Assembly (NCBI RefSeq): GCF_024029335.1
Contig: NZ_CP097116.1
Location: 1,364,001-1,428,000, forward strand
Length of the DNA: 64,000 nucleotides
Origin: Fructilactobacillus myrtifloralis
GTDB lineage: Bacteria; Bacillota; Bacilli; Lactobacillales; Lactobacillaceae
Direction of reading: 5' to 3'
Shown: positions 47,117 through 56,190 of the stretch, piece after piece
Position numbering within the stretch: position 1 is the first letter of the stretch
How the letters are laid out: each line of letters opens with the position of its first letter
Program-made: the position numbers and the translations under genes
Notes under the pieces: model-generated
Databases searched by the model: none
The model's input: only the letters and a program-made list of their open reading frames with translations
What the model was told of the DNA's origin: nothing

Positions 47117-47641
47117 ATGACGACTGAAATTAAACACCTAACTAACGATTCACAAACGGTAACGGAACTACACGATTTAATTGTCAATACGTTTTGGGAT
47201 ACTTACCGTGGATCGAGTGCTGATGCTAACATCGCCGCTTATTTGGACCAGGAGTATTCGCCAGCGCGGATTAAGGAGCAATTAACGGAATCTAATTGTG
47301 CCTTTTACTTTATTGTGGTCGATGGTAAAATTGGTGGTTACATGAAACTTAATTTTGGGGAGGCCCAAACCGAGGATTACGATGGCAAGTCGATGGAAGT
47401 AGAAAAGCTTTACGTACTGCCAGACTTTAAACGTCAGGGACTGGGAACCCAACTGCTGGAATTTGCGGAGCAAAAAGCACGGGCTCATGCAGCTGACTAC
47501 ATGTGGCTGGGAGTTTGGAGTGAGAACGAAAAAGCGAAAGCCTTTTATCATGAAATTGGCTTTCGGCAAACGACGACCCACACCTTTGAATTGGGGGATG
47601 ATCCGCAAACCGATTTGGTCCTCGTCAAAAAATTAAAATAA
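47117..47641 (+). CDS. GNAT family N-acetyltransferase (PaiA-like)
   Basis: 174 residues from ATG 47117, with TTGGAG 5 bases upstream; a TTG at 47099 lacks a ribosome site. The acetyl-CoA binding motif A is VEKLYVLPDFKRQGLGTQLL (Q/R-x-x-G-x-G/A as RQGLGT), followed by motif B with GVWSENEKAKAFYHEIGF. The closest resemblance is to the polyamine-type PaiA acetyltransferases, but the substrate is not determined. Cytoplasmic. The stop is 22 bases before the M20 gene, so the two probably share a transcript. Confidence 0.87.
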   Translation: MTTEIKHLTNDSQTVTELHDLIVNTFWDTYRGSSADANIAAYLDQEYSPARIKEQLTESNCAFYFIVVDGKIGGYMKLNFGEAQTEDYDGKSMEVEKLYVLPDFKRQGLGTQLLEFAEQKARAHAADYMWLGVWSENEKAKAFYHEIGFRQTTTHTFELGDDPQTDLVLVKKLK

Positions 47642-47663
47642 GTTGCAAGGTTAGGTGGATGAA

Positions 47664-48890
47664 ATGGAACGACAGGCAAAATTAGCAATCCTGGAACGGT
47701 TAGTCGGGTTTAAAACAACTGGTGGCAATGAATTGGCAGCTGCGCAGTACCTCCAGTCCTTATTAGCTGAACATGGAATTACCAGTGAACTTCAGGAACT
47801 GGGAAACCACCAGGCGAATTTAATTGCCGAAATTGGAACGGGTCAGCAACCGGTGTTCACGGTGAGCGGACACTTAGACACCGTTGCGGTTGATGAAGCG
47901 GAGTGGGACACCGACCCGTTTGAGCTGGTCCAAAAGGATGGCCAGTTCTATGGCAGTGGTGTGACCGATATGAAAGGGGGCGTGGCTGCCCTAGTGATTG
48001 CCATGATTGACCTTCATGATCATCAGGTTCCCTTACAAGGGACACTACGCCTAGTGTTAACGGCCGGTGAAGAAGCCGATATGCATGGTTCACGCAAGCT
48101 CCACGCTGACGGTTCGATGCGCGATTCTTCAGCGCTACTAATTGCTGAACCGACGGGGTACCGAACCGTGTACGCTAACAAGGGGGAAGTTGATTTTGTG
48201 GTGACTTCGCTTGGGAAGGCGGCCCACAGTTCCCGCCCCAACTTTGGAATTAACGCCATTCAAAATCTAATGGACTTTTTAGAAGCCGTTAAGACGAAGA
48301 TTGAGCAGACGTCCGCTGCCAACCCTGATTCGGTCTTAGGGAAAACGACCTTTACGGTTGACCTATTTCGCGGGGGGATTCAAATCAACGCGATTCCATC
48401 CAAGGCGGAAGCCCAGATCAATACTCGGATTGTACCGGAGTACGATAACGAGGCGGTAATTGCCGATTTTAAGGCGGTGTTAGCCGACTTTAATGCGCAT
48501 CACGAAGGGGAAATTCAAGTCAATTTGTTGATGAACATTCCGCCGGTGGTTGCCAACCCCGATTCACGGTTGATTCACGAGATTGTCAAGATTGCCACGC
48601 CCTACATGCAGCAGATGCATTATTCGGCGGAAGAACAGCAACAAGGTGCTGAAATGCTTGCTAAGCAGGGCTTTAATCCATTTTCAACTGATCAATTGGA
48701 AGTGTTGAGTGCGGCGGGCGGAACGGATGCCTCAGAGTTGTTACGCGATGAGTTGCAGGGCGCTAACTACGCCGTGTTTGGTCCCGGTAACCCGCTCAAA
48801 ATGCACCAAACAAACGAATCCGCTTCGGTGCAAATGTGGTTTGATTTCATTGAAATTTATGAGAAATTATTCGCCCAATATTTGAACTAG
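47664..48890 (+). CDS. M20 family deacylase (ArgE/DapE type), copy 2
   Basis: 408 residues from ATG 47664, 5 bases after AGGTGG; GTG at 47655 is an alternative three codons earlier. M20 motifs are complete: VSGHLDTVA, GVTDMKGGVAAL, LTAGEEADMHG, PTGY, HSSRPNFGINAIQ, and FGPGNPLKMHQTNE. It shares its layout and many residues with the deacylase at 44288-45436 and is probably a paralogue, about 25 residues longer because of an insert near AEEQQQGAEMLAKQGFNPF. It is closed by a terminator. DapE, ArgE or a dipeptidase activity are all possible. Confidence 0.87.
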   Translation: MERQAKLAILERLVGFKTTGGNELAAAQYLQSLLAEHGITSELQELGNHQANLIAEIGTGQQPVFTVSGHLDTVAVDEAEWDTDPFELVQKDGQFYGSGVTDMKGGVAALVIAMIDLHDHQVPLQGTLRLVLTAGEEADMHGSRKLHADGSMRDSSALLIAEPTGYRTVYANKGEVDFVVTSLGKAAHSSRPNFGINAIQNLMDFLEAVKTKIEQTSAANPDSVLGKTTFTVDLFRGGIQINAIPSKAEAQINTRIVPEYDNEAVIADFKAVLADFNAHHEGEIQVNLLMNIPPVVANPDSRLIHEIVKIATPYMQQMHYSAEEQQQGAEMLAKQGFNPFSTDQLEVLSAAGGTDASELLRDELQGANYAVFGPGNPLKMHQTNESASVQMWFDFIEIYEKLFAQYLN

Positions 48891-48895
48891 GTTAG

Positions 48896-48925
48896 AACCG
48901 ATCACGAGGTAGTGGTCGGTTTTTT
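48896..48925 (+). terminator. Intrinsic terminator after M20 copy 2
   Basis: AACCGATCAC (48896-48905) and GTGGTCGGTT (48912-48921) make a 10-bp stem (one G-T pair) with a T tail. Confidence 0.85.
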
Positions 48926-48995
48926 GTTTGTGATGGTTTAAATATGGATGGTTTACGATAACGGTAAGCTGGGATGCTGCTTGATAGTAATTATG

Positions 48996-49018
48996 TATTT
49001 ATCAAATTATGATAAATA
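48996..49018. promoter_or_regulatory. Perfect inverted repeat upstream of dld, possible operator
   Basis: TATTTATCA, five bases, TGATAAATA: a perfect 9-bp inverted repeat centred 96 bases before dld. There is no T tail and no gene ending here, so an operator is more likely than a terminator. A TATACT -10 candidate lies at 49066-49071. The regulator is unknown. Confidence 0.45.
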
Positions 49019-49102
49019 TTAAAGTGTTAAAGGTTTTGTTAATAGCAGTTCTTAAATTTTTGCTTTATACTGAATTTAAATTGAGAGGAGGGTATTAAGA
49101 TA

Positions 49103-50785
49103 ATGACTGTAATAAGTGACTTAAAAACTGTTGTTGGGAATCATCATGTGATTACTTCGGAAGGAAAATCATTGAAATATCGGGAAGGATATCGCTCGGG
49201 TCGTGGGAATGCCTTAGCTGTAGTGAGACCAGGTTCATTGGTAGAATTATGGCGGGTATTGAAGGTTGTTCAGGATAATAGTCTGATTGTCATTATGCAA
49301 GCCGCGAATACGGGATTAACTGAAGGTTCTGTACCTAGTCAAGTAGATTATGACCGTGATGTAATTGTAATTAATGTTATGCGGATTAAGGGAATGCAAT
49401 TAATTGATAATAACCACCAAGTAATTGCGTTTCCTGGTACAACTTTACACGAGCTAGAAACAAGGTTAAATAAGGTTGACCGAGAACCACATTCGGTAAT
49501 TGGTTCTTCAAATATTGGAGCCACTGTAATTGGGGGAATTAATAATAATTCTGGTGGAGCCTTGATTCAACGGGGCCCAGCATATACCGAATTGTCACTA
49601 TATGCGCAGATTACTAAAGACGGAAAGTTACAATTAGTTAATCATTTAGGCATCAATTTAGGTCATTCTCCAGAAGAAGTTTTAACTAATTTAGAGAAAC
49701 ATAATTATTCAGAGCATGAGATTACGTTCAACGATGAACGAGTTGGTCATAATCGTGATTACGAAGAGCGGGTTAGAAACGTTGCCTCAGATCAACCAAC
49801 TCGATACAATGCTGATCCAAAAGAACTTTATGAAGTTTCAGGTTCAGCTGGAAAATTAGTAGCATTTGCCGTTCGTTTAGATACATATCCAAAACCCCAA
49901 AAAGAACAGGTATTTTATATCGGAACCAATGATCCAGATGTGTTGGAAAAATTAAGAAGACATATTTTAACGAAGTTTAAAAATTTGCCAATTTCTGGAG
50001 AATACATGCATCGCGAGGCCTATGATTTGGCTAAGAAATATGGTAAAGATTCTTTGATGGTAATTGATTATCTGGGAACGACACCTTTACCTTTCTTATT
50101 TAATTTTCGTGCTGCTACAGAAAGAATGTTACATCATATTCCAACTTTCAAACCTGATTTTGTGGATAGAGTGTTGCAACGTTCTAGTGCTCTATTTCCA
50201 AACCAACTCCCGAAGAGAATGGAGGATTTTAGAAGTAAGTATTATCATTATCTACAATTGAAAGTAGCCGATGCTGGAATATTTGAAGCAAAAGAATATT
50301 TAAATGAATTTGTTAAAGCTAATGAAATGGAATATTTTGAATGTACGACAAAAGAAGCAAAACTTGCTGCTATTCATCGCTATGTAGCTGCTTCTGTACC
50401 AATTAGATATCAAGAAACTCATCAAAAGGAAAAAAACGCAATTTTGCCATTGGACGTGGCTCTTCCACGAAATGAGGAGCATTGGTTTGAAACATTACCA
50501 AAATCAATTGATGACAAAATTAAATATAAGTTGTATTATGGCCATTTTTTAGATCATGTGATGCATCAGGATTATATTTTACAACCAGGGGTTGATAGTC
50601 ATGAATTAAAAAAAGCCATTTTAAAGCTTTTTGATGAACGAGGAGCAATTTATCCAGCAGAACATAATGTTGGTCATTTATATCACGCACCAGCTAGTTT
50701 AGTAAAGCACTACAAAGAAAATGATCCCACGAACACTTTTAATCCTGGAATTGGATTAACATCAGTAAAGAAAAATTGGCATTGA
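49103..50785 (+). CDS. dld: Quinone-dependent D-lactate dehydrogenase (FAD)
   Basis: 560 residues, the usual Dld length, from ATG 49103 with GAGAGGAGGG upstream. The N-terminal PCMH-type FAD-binding domain contains VRPGSLVELWRVLKV, MQAANTGLTEGSVP and SSNIGATVIGGINNNSGGAL. The C-terminal half holds the membrane-binding and cap domains of the Dld family (NVGHLYHAPASLVKHY near the end). It oxidises D-lactate to pyruvate at the membrane, passing electrons to quinone. Without the rest of the genome it is not clear that the cell makes or takes up quinones. Base composition is clearly more AT-rich than the genes to the left, the first sign of a block reaching to 56 kb. Confidence 0.93.
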   Translation: MTVISDLKTVVGNHHVITSEGKSLKYREGYRSGRGNALAVVRPGSLVELWRVLKVVQDNSLIVIMQAANTGLTEGSVPSQVDYDRDVIVINVMRIKGMQLIDNNHQVIAFPGTTLHELETRLNKVDREPHSVIGSSNIGATVIGGINNNSGGALIQRGPAYTELSLYAQITKDGKLQLVNHLGINLGHSPEEVLTNLEKHNYSEHEITFNDERVGHNRDYEERVRNVASDQPTRYNADPKELYEVSGSAGKLVAFAVRLDTYPKPQKEQVFYIGTNDPDVLEKLRRHILTKFKNLPISGEYMHREAYDLAKKYGKDSLMVIDYLGTTPLPFLFNFRAATERMLHHIPTFKPDFVDRVLQRSSALFPNQLPKRMEDFRSKYYHYLQLKVADAGIFEAKEYLNEFVKANEMEYFECTTKEAKLAAIHRYVAASVPIRYQETHQKEKNAILPLDVALPRNEEHWFETLPKSIDDKIKYKLYYGHFLDHVMHQDYILQPGVDSHELKKAILKLFDERGAIYPAEHNVGHLYHAPASLVKHYKENDPTNTFNPGIGLTSVKKNWH

Positions 50786-50829
50786 AAATTTTTGTTATTA
50801 AATGGGATCTATAATTAAATAGTTAAATG

Positions 50830-50885
50830 AAAGCATCTTCGAGAATAGTTTTGGATGGAACTAGTTAAACTCGAAGGTGCTTTTT
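50830..50885 (+). terminator. Intrinsic terminator after dld
   Basis: AAAGCATCTTCGAG (50830-50843) and CTCGAAGGTGCTTT (50870-50883) form a 14-bp stem with a 26-base loop and T tail. The following stretch 50886-51228 has no coding potential that I see; it holds the glpK promoter and a leader of about 130 bases. Confidence 0.8.
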
Positions 50886-51062
50886 CAATGGGATAAATTA
50901 GCCAATGATAGTGGGTATTCTATTTAAGTTAATGGTTCCGGAGATGATTGGTAATGATTATTTTTTGTAGGATGAGTTTTCTTTATAAATTAAATGAAAT
51001 CATATGATTATACGCGACAGACATTGTGAATATTTAATTATATTAGGAAAAATATACATTGC

Positions 51063-51091
51063 TTGTGAAAAACGCTGTATTTTAGTATAGT
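51063..51091 (+). promoter_or_regulatory. Promoter of the glpK operon
   Basis: TTGTGA (51063-51068), 17 bases, TATAGT (51086-51091). GAAAAACGCTGTAT across the -35 region matches the cre consensus at only 10 of 14 positions, so CcpA control is a weak suggestion. The leader up to glpK is about 130 bases. Confidence 0.5.
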
Positions 51092-51228
51092 AGTCCTCAG
51101 ATAAGGAAATGCTTACAAACACTTTTAAACCGCGTTATTTCTTGTCTAGTTTAGCTGTTTTATTTTGTGAATTTTTCGTTTAATTTAACCTTTTAACGGA
51201 ATTATTGTGAAAAGAAAGGATAGTGGCA

Positions 51229-52737
51229 ATGAAAAAATATGTTTTAGTGATTGATGAAGGAACAACTAGTGCACGCGCGATCATTTATGATCAAGCTGGG
51301 AAACCGGTTGCTAGCGATCAAAGAGAAATCACAATGTATTATCCACAACCAGGTTGGGTTGAACAGGATGCAAATGAAATTTGGTTGACAGTACAAGCCG
51401 TGATGGCAACCGCTTTAATTAAAGCAAAATTGAATCCAGAGCAAATTTCTGGTATTGGAATTACTAATCAAAGAGAAACAACGGTTATTTGGGATCGAAA
51501 TAGTGGCTTGCCCATTTATCACGCTGTGGTTTGGCAATCGCGGCAGACGGCGCCGCTTTCTGAAAAACTGATTCAAGATGGATATACAGATTTAATTCAG
51601 GAAAAAACTGGGTTGATCGTTGATGCTTATTTTTCGGCAACTAAGATACGCTATATTCTTGATCAAGTTTCTGGAGCACAGCAACGTGCCGAAGTTGGTG
51701 ATCTACTATTTGGGACAATTGATAGCTGGCTTTTATGGAAATTAACGGGAGGATTGGTTCATGCTACTGATTATACCAATGCATCGAGAACAATGCTTTT
51801 TGATATTAATAAATTACGATGGAGTCAGGAGTTACTAGAACTTTTACAAATTCCCAGTATTATGTTACCTGAAGTTAAGGATTCATCCGGTGTTTTTGGT
51901 AAAACAATTCCAGAACATTTCTTTGGTGCTGCAATTCCAATCGCGGGCATAATCGGCGATCAGCAAGGAGCATTATTTGGTCAATTGGCACTGGTTCCTG
52001 GTGCAGTTAAAAATACATATGGAACGGGATCTTTTATTGTGATGAACACTGGTAAAAAAAAGAACAAAAGTAAGAATGGTTTGTTAACCACAATTGGATA
52101 TGCAATTAACGGTCAGATTACATATGCACTTGAAGGATCGGTATTTGTATCTGGATCCGCAATTCAATGGCTTCGTGATCAAATGAAACTAGTAAATAAA
52201 AGTTCAGAAAGTGAAACATTGGCCGAACAATCAAATAGTGATGACGAAGTTTATGTGGTACCAGCATTTACGGGGCTTGGGGCTCCGTATTGGAATCCAC
52301 AAGCGCGCGGCGCAGTTTTTGGATTATCACGAGGAACTACCCGAGCTGATTTTGTTAAAGCAACATTACAATCATTGGCATATCAGAGCCGTGACGTGGT
52401 TGATGCAATGGTCAGTGATACCGGTATTCCATTAACCAAGTTGCATGTTGATGGGGGAGCATCACTAAACAATTATTTGATGCAATTTCAAGCTGATTTA
52501 TTGCAAAAGAAGGTGGTTCGTTCAAATGACGTTGAGACAACTTCCATTGGAGCAGCTTACTTAGCAGGATTAGCAACTGGGGTTTGGAATGATGTTGCCG
52601 ATTTAAAAGAGCTACAGGGAAAACCGAAAAACTTTGCTCCAAAATTAAGCTCAGATGAAGCAAATCGATTATACCGAGGATGGCAAAAAGCAATTAAGGC
52701 AACAGAATTCTTTAGTGCGGAGGTCCAAAATGGTTAA
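51229..52737 (+). CDS. glpK: Glycerol kinase
   Basis: 502 residues. ATG at 51229 lies 8 bases after AAAGAAAGGA; GTG at 51223 is too close to that site. FGGY-family kinase with [10 protein letters not shown] at the N-terminus, [17 protein letters not shown] and AVVWQSRQT in the substrate region, and [20 protein letters not shown] near residue 410. His230 in the EHFFG segment corresponds to the histidine that EI/HPr phosphorylates in Gram-positive GlpK, so activation by the PTS is likely retained. Phosphorylates glycerol to sn-glycerol 3-phosphate in the cytoplasm. First gene of glpK-glpO-tpiA-like-glpF; overlaps glpO by 8 bases. Confidence 0.95.
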   Translation: MKKYVLVIDEGTTSARAIIYDQAGKPVASDQREITMYYPQPGWVEQDANEIWLTVQAVMATALIKAKLNPEQISGIGITNQRETTVIWDRNSGLPIYHAVVWQSRQTAPLSEKLIQDGYTDLIQEKTGLIVDAYFSATKIRYILDQVSGAQQRAEVGDLLFGTIDSWLLWKLTGGLVHATDYTNASRTMLFDINKLRWSQELLELLQIPSIMLPEVKDSSGVFGKTIPEHFFGAAIPIAGIIGDQQGALFGQLALVPGAVKNTYGTGSFIVMNTGKKKNKSKNGLLTTIGYAINGQITYALEGSVFVSGSAIQWLRDQMKLVNKSSESETLAEQSNSDDEVYVVPAFTGLGAPYWNPQARGAVFGLSRGTTRADFVKATLQSLAYQSRDVVDAMVSDTGIPLTKLHVDGGASLNNYLMQFQADLLQKKVVRSNDVETTSIGAAYLAGLATGVWNDVADLKELQGKPKNFAPKLSSDEANRLYRGWQKAIKATEFFSAEVQNG

Positions 52738-54547
52738 TTTTTCTTTCAAGCGGCGGAATGATTTAGTGACCAAATTAAATCAAAATGATTTTGATGTAGT
52801 TATCATTGGTGGTGGAATTACAGGAGCAGGGATTGCAGTTCAATCAGCTGGATCTGGTTTGAAAACGGCTTTAATTGAAATGCAAGATTTTGCTGAAGGA
52901 ACTAGTAGTCGATCTACAAAATTAGTGCATGGGGGGATTCGTTATTTAAGGACCTTTGATGTCGATGTGGTTAGGGATACTGTCCAAGAGCGAGCTCGGG
53001 TGCAACGGATTGCACCTCACATCCCTAGAGCAGCTAAGATGTTAATGCCGATTTATAAAGATGATGATGCAACTTTTACACCCTTAAGTGCCCAAGTGGC
53101 AATGGAGATTTACGATCAATTATCCGGAATTTCTGTGAACAGTCCATATGCACACCGCCTTTTAAATGCACAGGGAGCGAAGGAATACCTGCCTCAAATT
53201 AAACAAGATAAACTAGCCGCATTGGCAGTTTATCTTGACTATAAAAATAATGATGCGCGATTGACAATTGATAATCTGAAACAAGCGTTTGATGATGGAG
53301 CAATTGCAGTTAGTCATTTACAAGCAACTAAAATTGAAGATGATGGAGATATGAAAATTGTAACTGCAATAGACGGTATTTCCCAAAATTCGGTTCAAAT
53401 TCATAGTAAGATGGTAATTAATGCCGCAGGACCGTGGTTCGATCAAGTAGCCCGGTTAGTGGATCAGCAACATCAACCTAAAATTAGGGGAACCAAAGGG
53501 ATTCATTTAGTTGTTGATGAGGAGGTCTTAAACGTACCAGAGACAGTTTACTTTGATTCAGGTCATCATGATGGACGGATGATTTTTGTAATTCCAAGGT
53601 TTGGAAAAACTTATTTTGGGACTACCGATACAGATTATCGGGGGGATTATCGTAATCCAGAAGTGGAACCAGCTGATGTTGATTATCTTCTAAGTGCAGT
53701 TAACCAACATTTTCCGGATACTAACGTTACCTTAGATGATGTAGAAAGTAGTTGGGTTGGCATCAGGCCGTTAATTGGGAACGGAGATTATAACGGTAAT
53801 ACGCAAAATAAAAAAATTAATGATACACAAATTAAGAAATTAAGTGAAAAAATTAAAGCGTATTTTGAACATAAAGTTTCAATTGAACAATTAGATCAAT
53901 ATTTAGCATCAATGTTATCTCCTGATAAAAGTGCTTCCCAAGTTTCTCGAGGATTTCAAATTAAACTTGATGATGGTTTGATTAATGTTTCAGGAGGTAA
54001 ATTAACTGATTATCGGCTAATGGCGCAAGTGGCAATGGAACATGTGAAGAAATACTTTCAAGCGCACTGGAATTATTCAATTAAGTTGGTTGACTCCACA
54101 GAGTATCAAATTTCTGGAGGACATTTTGATCCTACTCAAGTTGAATCAACCTTGGAGCGCTTTGCTAAAACCTTAGAGACAACGGGACTTAATTCTAAAG
54201 ATGCTAGTAAGATTGCTTCCTTATTTGGTTCAAATGCACTTAAAATTGCTGATTATGTCAAAACCGGTTGGCGAGCACCCGGGTTAACGTTGGCGGAAAC
54301 CAGTGTCTTGAGTTATTCATTAGACCATGAAATGGTAGTACGACCAATTGATTTTTTATTACGCCGTACTAATTATTTGTTATTTGCAACAACGCGAACG
54401 AAACAAATTCAGGAGGCGATAATTACTGAAATGAGTCGCCAACTTGGTTGGGATGCTGATACAGAACAAGTAATGCGCTCTGAATACTACCGAATTCGTG
54501 ACATGATTCAATTACGGCAATTAAAGGAGAACCAAAATGATGAGTAA
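52730..54547 (+). CDS. glpO: Alpha-glycerophosphate oxidase
   Basis: 605 residues from ATG 52730 within the end of glpK, after GGAGG. The FAD Rossmann motif [10 protein letters not shown] begins near residue 25, followed by [15 protein letters not shown]. Residues about 350-422 (from GNGDYNG to GGKLTDYR) contain the extra ~50-residue insertion that separates GlpO oxidases of streptococci, enterococci and mycoplasmas from GlpD dehydrogenases; QVSRG before the GGK motif also fits. GlpO uses oxygen and releases hydrogen peroxide while making DHAP. Overlaps both neighbours, so it is translationally coupled. Glycerol use through this operon would be aerobic. Confidence 0.92.
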   Translation: MVNFSFKRRNDLVTKLNQNDFDVVIIGGGITGAGIAVQSAGSGLKTALIEMQDFAEGTSSRSTKLVHGGIRYLRTFDVDVVRDTVQERARVQRIAPHIPRAAKMLMPIYKDDDATFTPLSAQVAMEIYDQLSGISVNSPYAHRLLNAQGAKEYLPQIKQDKLAALAVYLDYKNNDARLTIDNLKQAFDDGAIAVSHLQATKIEDDGDMKIVTAIDGISQNSVQIHSKMVINAAGPWFDQVARLVDQQHQPKIRGTKGIHLVVDEEVLNVPETVYFDSGHHDGRMIFVIPRFGKTYFGTTDTDYRGDYRNPEVEPADVDYLLSAVNQHFPDTNVTLDDVESSWVGIRPLIGNGDYNGNTQNKKINDTQIKKLSEKIKAYFEHKVSIEQLDQYLASMLSPDKSASQVSRGFQIKLDDGLINVSGGKLTDYRLMAQVAMEHVKKYFQAHWNYSIKLVDSTEYQISGGHFDPTQVESTLERFAKTLETTGLNSKDASKIASLFGSNALKIADYVKTGWRAPGLTLAETSVLSYSLDHEMVVRPIDFLLRRTNYLLFATTRTKQIQEAIITEMSRQLGWDADTEQVMRSEYYRIRDMIQLRQLKENQNDE

Positions 54548-55322
54548 TCGGTTACCGCTAATTTTAGCTAATTGGAAAATGAATAAAAATCGTAGCGAGA
54601 TTCATGAATTCTTGCAAGCAATCACGGGTAAATTACCGTTGACAAATTTACTTCAAGTAGGAGTGGCGGCGCAAAGTGTTTATCTAGAAAAAATGGTTGA
54701 TTACGTTAATCATCATCAACTGCCTTTGGACATTTTTTCTGAAAACTTATTTTATGTTAATCAAGGTTCTTACACTGGGGAAACTTCTCCAGCAGCTCTT
54801 GTTGATATTGGTGTTAAAGGTTCAATTATTGGTCACTACGAACGAAGAAAATTATTTAAAGAAAGTAATGGTTCGGTAGGGTTAAAAGTAGCTGCTAGTT
54901 TAAAAAATGGGTTGTTACCATTAGTGGCTATTTCGGAAGACACCTCTACCTATGATCCTACCGACATTGAGATGTCGCCACTGACTGAAATTGCAATTTC
55001 TTTTGCCGGAATTGATAAAAAATGGGCGAGTAAAATTGTGGTTGCCTATGAGCCAGCGTGGGCAATTGGTTCTGACCGAACACCAACTTTAAAAGAGATT
55101 GAACATGCTGCAAAGGTGATTCGACAATCATTAACAGTAATTTTTGGATCTGCGGCTGCTAATCAAATTAGAATTCAATATGGGGGAGCAGTTACTCCGG
55201 AAAATGCAAAAGCCATCTTTGCATTGCCAAATATTGATGGTTTATTAATTGGACGTTCATCGCTAGTAGCAGATAATTTTTTGCGGATTATCGATGATGC
55301 CTTAGCTGTCGAAAAGGAGTAA
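54537..55322 (+). CDS. tpiA: Triosephosphate isomerase-like protein (diverged paralogue in glp operon)
   Basis: 261 residues; ATG 54537 lies 7 bases after AAAGGAG and overlaps glpO by 11 bases. The catalytic residues are kept: Lys14 (ANWKMN), His100 (IGHYERR) and Glu172 (AYEPAWAIGS). But signature motifs are altered: GHYERR instead of GHSERR (Ser to Tyr at residue 101), IQYGGAV instead of YGGSV, and LLIGRSSL instead of GGASL. It should convert DHAP to glyceraldehyde 3-phosphate after GlpO. Related diverged TIMs act on tetrulose phosphates, so a different sugar phosphate is possible, but the operon argues for DHAP. Confidence 0.88.
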   Translation: MMSNRLPLILANWKMNKNRSEIHEFLQAITGKLPLTNLLQVGVAAQSVYLEKMVDYVNHHQLPLDIFSENLFYVNQGSYTGETSPAALVDIGVKGSIIGHYERRKLFKESNGSVGLKVAASLKNGLLPLVAISEDTSTYDPTDIEMSPLTEIAISFAGIDKKWASKIVVAYEPAWAIGSDRTPTLKEIEHAAKVIRQSLTVIFGSAAANQIRIQYGGAVTPENAKAIFALPNIDGLLIGRSSLVADNFLRIIDDALAVEKE

Positions 55323-55326
55323 TTTG

Positions 55327-56034
55327 ATGAAACTGAAAATTTTTGGTGAGACGATTGGTACCGGCCTTCTAATTTATTTTGGAACGGGATTACTAATTTT
55401 TGGAACGCCATTTCCTGATTTGCTTGGCCCAGCAATTGGCTGGGGGTTTACCTTAGCAGTTTTGGTTTATGTAATCGGTCCTCTTTCAGGTGCTCATCTT
55501 AATCCGGTGGTAACACTGACGATGTACTTAACGAAGCGAATGTCTGGAAAAGAAGCTTTAATCTTTGTTGGCTCACAATTACTAGGCGGGTTGTTAGGTG
55601 AATTAGCGGTTGTCGTTACTTATGGATCATTGCTGCAACATAAGGGACAAAGTTGGCAAACAATGGTAGTTAAGAATAATTTAGGAGGAACAGTTTTTCC
55701 TAATCTTTCTCCAGTTGGTGCTTTTTTAACTGAGGTTTTATTGACAACCGTGTTGCTATTAGTGATTTTAGTTTTAAATCATTCACGCACTAATATGTAT
55801 GCAATTCAATCCCCAATCGCCGTTGGTTTAACCATTTTTGTATTAGTAATTGTCGGTGGGAACTTAACTGGGGCTTCAATGAATCCGATTCGGTCATTTT
55901 TCCCAGCAATTTTTGCTGGCGGACTAGCACTACAATCAATATGGTTGTACCTTCTTGCTCCATTTGTAGGTGTATTGGTAGCTGTTTTGATCAATCAATT
56001 TGTTCTTAAACCAGAATTAAAAATAAATAGGTGA
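55327..56034 (+). CDS. glpF: Glycerol uptake facilitator (MIP/aquaglyceroporin family)
   Basis: 235 residues from ATG 55327, 7 bases after AAGGAG. Six membrane spans with two half-helix loops. The two NPA boxes are altered: SGAHLNPVVTL (Asn59, NPV) and GASMNPIRSF (Asn186, NPI, with the selectivity-filter Arg189 kept). Asn and Arg, the functional residues, are present; the Ala changes occur in some lactobacillus GlpF channels. Passive entry of glycerol is the likely job, given the operon with glpK and glpO; water, dihydroxyacetone or lactic acid are other substrates known in the family. Last gene of the operon, followed by a terminator. Confidence 0.92.
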   Translation: MKLKIFGETIGTGLLIYFGTGLLIFGTPFPDLLGPAIGWGFTLAVLVYVIGPLSGAHLNPVVTLTMYLTKRMSGKEALIFVGSQLLGGLLGELAVVVTYGSLLQHKGQSWQTMVVKNNLGGTVFPNLSPVGAFLTEVLLTTVLLLVILVLNHSRTNMYAIQSPIAVGLTIFVLVIVGGNLTGASMNPIRSFFPAIFAGGLALQSIWLYLLAPFVGVLVAVLINQFVLKPELKINR

Positions 56035-56041
56035 AATCTAT

Positions 56042-56080
56042 AAAACATCTCATTAACTAATCGGTTGGTGAGATGTTTTT
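56042..56080 (+). terminator. Intrinsic terminator of the glp operon
   Basis: AAAACATCTCA (56042-56052) and TGAGATGTTTT (56069-56079) form an 11-bp stem, extended inside by weak pairs, with a T tail. Confidence 0.86.
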
Positions 56081-56190
56081 GGACTTAATTCTGTTTAATT
56101 TCAATAATTGTGGGCTTTTATTTTTCAAGATTTCAGATAATATGATACAGTTAGTCTACGTACAAAAAATAAGTAAAGGGAGAATAACTC

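Noticed and set aside
44288-48890. An operon or recent tandem duplication of the two M20 deacylases
   Set aside because: They are on opposite strands, 2.2 kb apart, and differ by an insert and many residues; paralogy is likely, recent duplication is not.
51067-51080. A cre (CcpA) site in the glpK promoter
   Set aside because: Only 10 of 14 consensus positions match and the outer bases are wrong; it is mentioned as weak but not called as a site.
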